A stretch of DNA of 10,214 nt from Bryobacterales bacterium (GTDB taxonomy: Bacteria; Acidobacteriota; Terriglobia; Bryobacterales; Bryobacteraceae): assembly GCA_003164075.1 (NCBI GenBank), contig PLRZ01000410.1, positions 1-10,214 on the forward strand. The letters run 5' to 3'. This document shows, piece after piece, positions 1 to 5,783 of this stretch. The position numbers were made by a program, and so were the translations under genes. Within the stretch, counting starts at the first letter, position 1; each line of letters begins with the position of its first letter. The notes below the pieces were generated by a model. The model worked only from the letters and a program-made list of their open reading frames with translations. It did not search any database and had not been told where the DNA came from.

Positions 1-207
1 ATCGCAGTGTTTTCCGAGCCGCGCGCGCAAGCAAGCGGTCCTTGCCATTTGAAGTGAGTTTCGCGACAGAAACTGGGGACGTACTGGTTGTGCGGCTCGC
101 CAGGTTCCACTGGTTTCGCCGGCATTACGAAGGGTGCCGGCACGAGCGTTCTAAGCCGGGCGTAACGCGGACGGGTATTATTTGAGATCGCATGATAGGG
201 TGACCGG
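1..207. other. Non-coding left flank with one hairpin
   Basis: I see no convincing gene here. An inverted repeat lies at 118-124 and 135-141 (GCCGGCA / TGCCGGC, 10-nt loop) with no following T-run, so it is not a typical intrinsic terminator. The first 26 bases include an 18-mer shared with 9110-9127. A short reading frame beginning near 182 runs into the repeat that follows and has no codon or protein signature of a gene. Confidence 0.5.
9..26. repeat. Short dispersed repeat, copy 1
   Basis: The 18-mer GTTTTCCGAGCCGCGCGC is repeated exactly at 9110-9127. The flanking bases differ, so only this core is shared. Both copies are intergenic. It contains the complement of the CGGCTCGG motif found at 9074 and 9989, so it probably belongs to the same family of dispersed GC-rich intergenic repeats. 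Confidence 0.5.
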
Positions 208-364
208 AGGTGGGGCAGGCGGTGCTCGCCTTCGCTCGATCCTATTCGAGCAGCGGCCCCAAATTCAGCGCGGGCGGGCAGGCGGCACCGCCTGCCCCAC
301 CTGCGAAGATCTCGCCATCGAAAGGAATGGCTCAACCCATTTTCCCCGCCAGGCAGAAATTGCG
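208..364. repeat. Long dispersed repeat, copy A, with an internal palindrome insertion
   Basis: This stretch aligns with 10042-10164. Bases 208-272 match 10042-10106 with 4 differences, and 306-364 match 10107-10164 with 3 differences plus one extra C. Copy A has 33 additional bases (273-305) that are absent from copy B. The repeat opens with a motif (GGGGCAGGCGGTGCTCGCC) related to the palindromes at 276 and 7423. No protein reading is conserved between the copies, since the single-base indel breaks the frame, so I call it an intergenic repeat rather than a gene fragment. Confidence 0.85.
273..305. repeat. REP-like palindromic element inserted in the long repeat
   Basis: This is the 33-bp block present in copy A and absent in copy B. 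Its core is a perfect palindrome with arms at 276-285 and 288-297. The 20-base core GGCAGGCGGCACCGCCTGCC (277-296) recurs exactly at 7424-7443. The block ends in GCG, as does the sequence just before it, so a 3-bp target duplication is possible but unproven in such GC-rich sequence. No transposase is nearby, so any mobilisation would have to be in trans, as for REP/RAYT systems. Confidence 0.7.
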
Positions 365-538
365 CGGCGACATCAGGAGGTCTGACCTCGCTCAGGTTGG
401 AGAGTCATTCTACCCCTGCTCCGAGATCGCGCCGCGGCGTTTAGCGGCGGCCCCGTCCGCGTCGCCGGCTGTAATCGCCAAGGAGCGGCGCGGCAGGGCA
501 ACGCTGCCGACTGAGGTGGCTGTCAACTACTCCGGCTC
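365..538. other. Non-coding region downstream of the histidine kinase gene
   Basis: I see no gene here. A short inverted repeat (AGGTCTGACCT near 377) and GC-rich self-complementary sequence around 436-455 could form hairpins at the 3' end of the kinase transcript, which runs leftward. Neither is followed by a T-run in that direction, so I do not call a terminator. Confidence 0.45.
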
Positions 539-2911
539 CTACAGTGTGTGCGCGGCTGCCAGCGCGGTTTCGATTTCTTCGAAGAGTAAGGCGGCCACGA
601 TCGGTTTGGAGACATAGCCGTCCATCCCCGCGGCGCGGCACTGCTCGGCGTCGCCCTTCATGGCATGCGCGGTCATGGCGACGATAGGCAAGTGTCCGCC
701 GCATTGAGCTTCGTGCCGGCGAATGGAGGCGGTCACCTCGAAGCCATCCATTTCCGGCATTTGAATGTCCACCAGAGCGATATCGAAGGTATCCGCGAGA
801 AAGGCCGCCAGCGCTTCGCGGCCGTCGCAGGTTACCTTGATCCGGTACCCTTCCCGCTCCAACAGCCGCACGGCCAGCATGCGGTTCACCGGATTATCTT
901 CCGCCAGCAGGACGCGCACCGGAGAACCGGTTTTCCGCGTCTGCTCCGCTACCTTCACGGGCGCCGCCGGGCTTTCGATAGCGGCGCCAACAGCTTCGCT
1001 GATGGCCGCCAAGAGCTCTTCCTGCCGAAGCGGCTTGTTGAGATAGGTGTGGATCCCCACCCTGCGGCGGCGAGCCGCGTCTCCGGGACTGCCCATGCTG
1101 CGCAGCAGGACGATGGGCACGCTCAGCCCAAGATCTTCCCTTACCCGCCGGGCCGTCTCGAAGCCGTCCATGCCGGGCATTTGAGAGTCCAGCAAGATCA
1201 GACGGATCGCGTGAGACCCTAATGCCCTTTGGCGCAGAATGTCCAGGGCATCCTGGCCGCCGCTCGCCGACACCGCCTCGATAGACCACTTGTGCAGTAT
1301 CTTGTCCAGCAGATGGCGGTTCGTGGCATTGTCATCCACAATCAGTAGCGGCAGACCGCTCAGGCTCCGCATCGGCATGGGTACCGGCTTCACCGGTTGT
1401 TCCCCGTGCAGACCGAAAAATGCGGTGAAGTGGAAAGCGCTGCCCCGTCCTTCCGGTCCGCTCTCCACCCGGATTTCGCCGCCCATCATCTCGATCAGGC
1501 GCGCCGAGATGGTCAATCCCAGCCCGGTCCCGCCAAACTTCCGCTGGGTGGAGTCGTCGGCCTGGGTAAACGGCTCGAAGATCAGGCGGCGTTTCTCCTG
1601 GGGAATGCCGGGGCCGGTGTCGTTTACCACGAAATGCAGCACCACTCCCTCCGGCCGCTCGGCTTCGAGGGTAACCGTCACCACTACTTCGCCCTGGTCC
1701 GTGAACTTGATAGCGTTGCCGATCAGATTGACCAGCACCTGGCGGAGCCGGCCCGGATCTCCCGACAAACACAGGGGAACGTCGGGCCGTATCTCGTAGA
1801 CCAGTTCCAGGTTTTTCTGATGCGCCCGGTAGCTCAGGCTGCGGATCATTTCTCCCACCAGATCGTTCAAGTCGAAAGCGGTCTGTTCGAACTCCATTTT
1901 TCCAGCTTCCACCTTGGAAAAATCCAGGATGTCGTTGATCACCGACAGCAGGGACTCGGCGGAACTCTTCACCATGGACAGGTCTTCCCGTTGTTCCGTG
2001 GTCAGAGGGGTATCCAACACCAGGTCGGTCATCCCGATGATGCCGTTCATAGGCGTGCGGATCTCGTGGCTCATGGAAGCCAGGAAAATGCTCTTGGCCT
2101 GGTTGGCGGCGTTGGCTTTCCGCTCGGCTTTTTTCCGTTCCACCACTTCCCGTTGCAGAACTTCGGTTTGGTTCTCGAACAGCGTCATAATCATGCCGAA
2201 GGCCACGAAGTACTTGGGCAAATCCCAAATCACGTCGGCGGGAATCCGGACATGCAGAAGCCCGGCCAATTCGGCCACCGGCCATACCATTCCCCAAGCA
2301 AGGAAAGAAAGGGAAGTGAGCACCACTCCGGGAGTGTAGCGACGGTAGTGCCGCCAATAGGCCCACGCCGTGAGGGCATAGCTTTCGAACAACATGGCTT
2401 CCATGCCGAGCATGGGATTCGACGCTTGCCACATGGCCAGGAGCCCGGGTATGGAAGCCAACAGGCACCACGCGTATGTTTTGGGAGGCGGCTTGGGGTG
2501 CCGCGTCAGCGTCAGCACCACGCCGCTCGAGATCGCCAGCCCCAGCAGAGCGCGATAGAGCCACTTCCCGGGAGCGTCGCAGACTAGCGCTGTCCAATAG
2601 GCGATACCGGGAGCGAACATCAGACCCCAGAAAATCATGCGCCGGCGGGCGGTCTCGCACACCCCGGAAACCGACTGAAAAAAACTGGCGGCGGCCACCA
2701 GCAGAACACAGTACAACCAGTTGTCCAAAATGGGCGGAATTATGTGGAAAGCAGACAGTAATGCGGAAGCAAAGTGGACTTCGATAGCGATCCAGCCGAT
2801 CAGCCAGTATTTCGCCCAGGGCTGCCGGTCGCGGGAATACAGCCAGGCAAAAACCGCCACCAGGATCGTCATCACAAAGACGACTAGGATGCGATTGAAC
2901 GGCGCGACCAT
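539..2911 (-). CDS. Hybrid sensor histidine kinase with multi-helix membrane sensor and two receiver domains
   Basis: A 790-residue hybrid kinase. Residues 1-246 are hydrophobic, with about seven to nine membrane helices and no PAS, HAMP or CHASE domain visible. A charged helix at 245-275 leads to the HisKA domain, with SHEIRTPMN placing the phospho-accepting His at 282. The ATPase domain shows the N box (NLIGNAIKFT, 395-404), G1 (DTGPGIP, 431-437), F box (FEPFTQ, 445-450) and G2 (GGTGLGL, 460-466). Receiver 1 (about 521-640) has DD at 525-526, Asp575 and Lys626. Receiver 2 (about 665-785) has ED at 671-672, Asp715, Thr747 and Lys769. All catalytic residues are present, so it should be active as a kinase and in phosphotransfer. 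There is no C-terminal HPt domain, so an HPt protein or an output regulator elsewhere is implied. The ATG is supported by GGGAGG six bases upstream. The ligand is unknown. Confidence 0.95.
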   Translation of the reverse strand: MVAPFNRILVVFVMTILVAVFAWLYSRDRQPWAKYWLIGWIAIEVHFASALLSAFHIIPPILDNWLYCVLLVAAASFFQSVSGVCETARRRMIFWGLMFAPGIAYWTALVCDAPGKWLYRALLGLAISSGVVLTLTRHPKPPPKTYAWCLLASIPGLLAMWQASNPMLGMEAMLFESYALTAWAYWRHYRRYTPGVVLTSLSFLAWGMVWPVAELAGLLHVRIPADVIWDLPKYFVAFGMIMTLFENQTEVLQREVVERKKAERKANAANQAKSIFLASMSHEIRTPMNGIIGMTDLVLDTPLTTEQREDLSMVKSSAESLLSVINDILDFSKVEAGKMEFEQTAFDLNDLVGEMIRSLSYRAHQKNLELVYEIRPDVPLCLSGDPGRLRQVLVNLIGNAIKFTDQGEVVVTVTLEAERPEGVVLHFVVNDTGPGIPQEKRRLIFEPFTQADDSTQRKFGGTGLGLTISARLIEMMGGEIRVESGPEGRGSAFHFTAFFGLHGEQPVKPVPMPMRSLSGLPLLIVDDNATNRHLLDKILHKWSIEAVSASGGQDALDILRQRALGSHAIRLILLDSQMPGMDGFETARRVREDLGLSVPIVLLRSMGSPGDAARRRRVGIHTYLNKPLRQEELLAAISEAVGAAIESPAAPVKVAEQTRKTGSPVRVLLAEDNPVNRMLAVRLLEREGYRIKVTCDGREALAAFLADTFDIALVDIQMPEMDGFEVTASIRRHEAQCGGHLPIVAMTAHAMKGDAEQCRAAGMDGYVSKPIVAALLFEEIETALAAAHTL

Positions 2912-2917
2912 GCTGTT

Positions 2918-2923
2918 CCTCCC
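2918..2923 (-). promoter_or_regulatory. Ribosome binding site of the histidine kinase
   Basis: GGGAGG on the minus strand sits six bases before the ATG whose first base is 2911. It is one of the strongest Shine-Dalgarno matches in the window, and it fixes the kinase start against the alternative out-of-frame openings further upstream. Confidence 0.7.
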
Positions 2924-2939
2924 GTACGAACTCTGCGTC

Positions 2940-2959
2940 CATCGGCAAGCGCACCGATG
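2940..2959. other. Inverted repeat between the discoidin-like and kinase genes
   Basis: CATCGG (2940-2945) and CCGATG (2954-2959) flank an 8-base loop. On the transcribed minus strand it lies 3' of the discoidin-like gene and in the probable leader of the kinase. There is no T-run, so it may be a weak or Rho-assisted terminator, an mRNA stabiliser, or chance. No convincing kinase promoter is visible in the 101-bp gap. Confidence 0.3.
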
Positions 2960-3012
2960 TCCGCACAGATCCTTATCGGCGGAAACAGACAGGCTCTCTA
3001 GTACTGCCGGTC

Positions 3013-3681
3013 CTATTTCGCGGGCCGGCCGAAGACCTCTACCTCAATGTAGTCGTTCAGTTCGTTGGCGTTATTTCCCGCGCTGAAAAGGCGCACGTAG
3101 CGGGCCTGCACACCCTTGCAATCCACCAGTTTCCCTTCGTACGTCTCCACATAGTTGAGGTTCTTGCCGGCGCCTTGCTTAGCCTTGTTGGCGGTGTCGT
3201 TATTGAACCAAGTCTGGACGTTCCTGGTGAAGGCTTCGTCGTCGGCGGTCTGCACCACCACGCTGAAGTAGACCCTGGGCTGGTAATTGTGCCAGAACAG
3301 AATGCCGTAGACCTCTTGGGGAGCTTCCAGGTCGATGACGATCCATTGCACGCCGCGCCCCAGTTCGACATTGTTACCTTCGATCTGGGTGGTGTCCCCG
3401 TCGGTCACCATGGTGAGGTCGCCGACCACCGGATCCGTCTCGCTGCTGGTGACCTTCTTGCCCTTGGCGATGTTTTTCACTCCCGGCGGCGCCAGGAATG
3501 GACCGCGCTCCTTGCCGGAGGGCTTTTCCATGTTGGGAATGCTGGCAAGATTCGGCGGCGTGCCTTCATACCCGGGATTGGGTAGCCTGATAGCAACAGG
3601 CTCCAGCTTGGGTTGCGCCGGCAATCCCGCGGGGCAGGCGAGAATTACCGCCATGGGAACCAGCCAGTGTTTCGTACTCAT
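3013..3681 (-). CDS. Exported discoidin (F5/8 type C)-like domain protein
   Basis: A small exported protein of 222 residues from the ATG at 3681; an in-frame TTG at 3687 would add two residues. Neither start has a clear Shine-Dalgarno sequence. An N-terminal signal sequence (STKHWLVPMAVILACPAG) is followed by a likely cleavage site near LPAQ. The Cys after ILA could instead be a lipid-attachment site, but the lipobox is poor. The C-terminal ~150 residues resemble a galactose-binding/discoidin beta-sandwich: a KVTSSE start, a variable Asp-rich loop (VTDGD), the strand WIVIDLEAPQEVYGILFWHN, and closing strands ARYVRLFS and YIEVEVFGR. Such domains bind carbohydrate or other ligands at the cell surface and are often attached to glycosidases; here the domain stands alone. 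It reads toward the kinase gene (101-bp gap), so cotranscription is possible. The binding partner is unknown. Confidence 0.85.
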   Translation of the reverse strand: MSTKHWLVPMAVILACPAGLPAQPKLEPVAIRLPNPGYEGTPPNLASIPNMEKPSGKERGPFLAPPGVKNIAKGKKVTSSETDPVVGDLTMVTDGDTTQIEGNNVELGRGVQWIVIDLEAPQEVYGILFWHNYQPRVYFSVVVQTADDEAFTRNVQTWFNNDTANKAKQGAGKNLNYVETYEGKLVDCKGVQARYVRLFSAGNNANELNDYIEVEVFGRPAK

Positions 3682-3751
3682 CTTCAAGGGCAGTTTAGAG
3701 GATTCGGGCGGCGTTCACAAGCCGCGGACAGTCCAGTCCGGTTTCCTTAGT

Positions 3752-3780
3752 ATTTTCTATCGCTTGGCGGCACGTCCCAA
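3752..3780 (-). promoter_or_regulatory. Possible promoter of the discoidin-like gene
   Basis: On the minus strand, TTGGGA (3775-3780) and GAAAAT (3752-3757) are separated by 17 bases. Each matches the sigma-70 consensus at four of six positions. The predicted transcript would start near 3745, giving a leader of about 65 bases. The match is weak and rests mainly on correct spacing and position. Confidence 0.25.
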
Positions 3781-3797
3781 CCCGTCCCGGACGATTG

Positions 3798-3828
3798 TTG
3801 CCACACGGGAAGAGCTGCATGGTACAAT
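3798..3828 (+). promoter_or_regulatory. Probable promoter of the membrane-anchored regulator gene
   Basis: TTGCCA (3798-3803) and TACAAT (3823-3828) are separated by 19 bases, slightly longer than ideal. The -10 box matches the consensus at five of six positions. Transcription would start near 3835, about 20 bases before the ATG at 3855 and just upstream of its AGGAAGG ribosome binding site. This argues against the upstream in-frame start at 3795, which would lie before the transcript begins. Confidence 0.45.
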
Positions 3829-3854
3829 CCTGCGTATTCAGGAAGGCGTGCTTC

Positions 3855-5105
3855 ATGGCGAGTCCCCGATTGACTGAACCCGTCCTGCCTCGTGTCGAAC
3901 GGCAGGGAACTAGAGCGGTTTTGCCGCCAAACGTCCTCGACGGCGAAGTGCGCGAGCAGTTGGATCGGATCCTCGCGTGTTCGGTATTCCGCAACAGTAA
4001 ACGGAACTGCAACCTGCTGAGGCACGTTGTCGAACGCACTCTCGAAGGGCGCCACGAAGATCTCAAGGAACGAGCCATCGGCATTGATGTTTTCGGCCGG
4101 ACGATCGACTACGATACCAACGCGGATCATGTAGTTCGCAGCGTGGCGGGTGAAGTCCGGCGGCGCCTGGCGCAGTATTACATGGAGCCCGAACGGGAAA
4201 GCGAGATCCGTATCGATCTGCTGGCGGGCTCGTACGTGCCGCAGTTCCGTTTGCCTGCCGGACGGCCGAATCTGGCCGTCGCCGTGGCCCCGGCGGAAGT
4301 GCCCGCGCCTTCCGTAGCCGCAAAACCGGCGCCGTCACGGTGGCGTTCCTGGCCCGCTATCGCCGCCATCGCCGGCGCGGTCGCGCTAGCTGCCGTTTTG
4401 ACGCTATGGCTGGCCGGTTCCGGCAGCGCCTTTGAGAAGTTCTGGAACCCCGTCTTTTCATCCTCCAATTCAGTGCTGCTGTGTGTGGGCGGCGGTCAGG
4501 CGGGTTCCGCCTCGGGCACCGACCCGGCGATGACCCTGTTCGACTTCGAGAAGCAGCCCTCCCGCCACATGCATACCTCGGATGCCGTGGCGCTGGCCGG
4601 ATTGGCCGGCATTCTGCAATCCAACGGAAAGCCGTACCGCATTCTCAATCGCGCAGGCTCGACGTCGTTCAAGGATCTGCAATCCGGGCCGTTCATTCTG
4701 ATCGGCGGCATGAACAACGAGTGGACCCTGCGGTTGACTGCCGGCCTCCGGTTCTCGTTCGAGGGGCGGCCGGGTGGCGCCAGGGTAGTGGACAAGCAGA
4801 ATCCTTCCAACACCGCCTGGACTGTGGACCCGGCTACTACCATGGCGCAGTTCAATCGCGATTACGCTATCGTTTCCCGGGTGCGCGATCCAAAAACGGA
4901 GCAAACCGCGGTCATCGTGGCAGGGCTTGGAAGTTGGGGCACGCAGGCCGCCGGCGAGTTTGTCACCAATCCGGAACACCTCAAAAAACTGGAGGCGCTT
5001 GCTCCCCGGCATTGGGAGCGGAAAAACCTCCAGGTGGTGGTAGCCACAGACGTAATCCGCGGCAGTTCCGGCCCCCCGACGGTGCTGGCGGCCTACTTCT
5101 GGTAG
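3855..5105 (+). CDS. Membrane-anchored putative transcriptional regulator (N-terminal wHTH-like domain, one TM helix, extracytoplasmic domain)
   Basis: A 416-residue protein. Start at 3855 is chosen for AGGAAGG eight bases upstream; an in-frame ATG at 3795 is less likely. Residues 30-135 match a domain I know from many acidobacterial and some proteobacterial proteins, often labelled winged-helix or adenylate-cyclase-associated. Its hallmarks are RILA..VFRNS, a helix ending in LLRHVVERTLEGR, LKERAIGIDVFGR, YDTNADHVVRSVAGEVRRRLAQYY, and a terminal GSYVPQF. A Pro/Ala-rich linker (140-165) precedes a single membrane helix (about 166-187). Residues 190-416 would be outside the cytoplasm and resemble no domain I recognise, though SGPFILIGGMNN and TAVIVAGLGSWGTQAAGEF give it a compact alpha/beta look. 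The topology recalls ToxR/CadC one-component regulators. The DNA-binding role is inferred, not shown. It is divergent from the discoidin-like gene. Confidence 0.8.
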   Translation: MASPRLTEPVLPRVERQGTRAVLPPNVLDGEVREQLDRILACSVFRNSKRNCNLLRHVVERTLEGRHEDLKERAIGIDVFGRTIDYDTNADHVVRSVAGEVRRRLAQYYMEPERESEIRIDLLAGSYVPQFRLPAGRPNLAVAVAPAEVPAPSVAAKPAPSRWRSWPAIAAIAGAVALAAVLTLWLAGSGSAFEKFWNPVFSSSNSVLLCVGGGQAGSASGTDPAMTLFDFEKQPSRHMHTSDAVALAGLAGILQSNGKPYRILNRAGSTSFKDLQSGPFILIGGMNNEWTLRLTAGLRFSFEGRPGGARVVDKQNPSNTAWTVDPATTMAQFNRDYAIVSRVRDPKTEQTAVIVAGLGSWGTQAAGEFVTNPEHLKKLEALAPRHWERKNLQVVVATDVIRGSSGPPTVLAAYFW

Positions 5106-5121
5106 GAACCTGTAGTTTCCT

Positions 5122-5151
5122 ACGTCCGTTACGGTTCGGGACGTCCCTTTT
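5122..5151 (+). terminator. Possible intrinsic terminator after the regulator gene
   Basis: ACGTCC (5122-5127) pairs with GGACGT (5139-5144) around an 11-base loop, followed closely by CCCTTTT (5145-5151). It lies 17 bases after the stop codon. The stem is short and the loop large, so efficiency is uncertain. The remaining sequence up to 5263 shows no other gene. Confidence 0.4.
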
Positions 5152-5263
5152 ATGACGTTACGGGCGTGTTGATAGGAAAACCACTTTCCCCCAGCAAGCT
5201 GAAAAAGACCGTCACAGTCCTATTCTTCACCGAGGCTATGGCCTTAGACTTGACGGCATCCCC

Positions 5264-5763
5264 ATGCTGGTGGAATATACTGCCGACGGTGTCAGTCTTG
5301 CGGCGATTGGCCGTGCCCGGACGGGAGATCTGGCGGCATTCGGGGAGCTTGTCTGGATCTGCCGCCGGCGGACGATGGGGACTGTCCGGCGCCTAATCCC
5401 GCGCAAACGCCCGCGCCGTCGTGGCGTATTCATGGCTGGCCTGGAACAACGCGAGGTAGATTCGGCGACCGCTTCGGCCAGTTGGCAGGCTTTGCGAGAC
5501 GAACAGGACCGCGCACGAAATATCGACTACGTGGACAGCCTTCTCGCGCACCTGGCCCCATCGGACCGCATTCCGATCGTGATGCGCGAGGTGGAAGGTT
5601 GACCATGGAAGAACTGAGCGCCGTATTCGGCGTCAGGGCAGGGGCGGTAAAGGCCCGGTTGTTTCGCGCGCGCAACCGGCTTGGTCAGGTTCTGAACCCG
5701 AGCACGGGGAAGGCCGTGCCGCCGGTGGCGGTTCAATCGGCCTTGAGAGCGCAGAAGACGTGA
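5264..5763 (+). pseudogene. Decayed ECF-type RNA polymerase sigma factor
   Basis: The pieces of an ECF sigma factor lie in different frames. From 5264, a region 2 start reads GDLAAFGELV followed by RRLI. Near 5400 the similarity moves to another frame (NARAVVAYSWLAWNNAR, like the D..Q..W..AW segment), which ends in TAG at 5457-5459. The first frame then resumes with LLAHLAPSDRIPIVMREVEG, the start of region 4, and ends in TGA at 5600-5602. A third frame continues as LTMEELSAVFGVRAGAVKARLFRARNRLGQVL, the region 4 helix-turn-helix, to the TGA at 5761-5763. One extra T would join REVEG to LTMEEL. Much of regions 2.3-2.4 appears to be missing. Family members are usually about 180-200 residues, whereas this span allows about 166 codons. 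Multiple lesions make a pseudogene most likely. A small region 4 peptide from ATG 5605, with GGAAGG six bases upstream, remains possible. Confidence 0.75.
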
Positions 5764-5783
5764 GTGAAAGGCAGGGAATGCAA

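Noticed and set aside
210..617. Open frame across the left repeat into the 3' end of the kinase gene
   Set aside because: It is assembled from repeat sequence, and the single-base indel relative to copy B shows the frame is not conserved.
1397..2587. Plus-strand 396-codon frame opposite the kinase
   Set aside because: It has no recognisable motifs, a His/Gln-rich antisense composition, and lies wholly within the kinase gene.
1332..2966. Long 544-codon open frame on the minus strand inside the kinase gene
   Set aside because: It overlaps the kinase in another frame, is Arg/Pro-rich with no domain motifs, and is explained by high GC content.
4070..4090. ACGAGCCATCGGCAT shared between the regulator gene (about 4070) and the exported unknown gene (about 9441)
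   Set aside because: A 15-base match between unrelated coding regions in different frames and strands, with no extension, is best taken as chance.
5597..5605. Programmed -1 frameshift in the sigma remnant
   Set aside because: GAAGGTT does not fit the X XXY YYZ slippery pattern, and a further frame change earlier in the gene points to decay.
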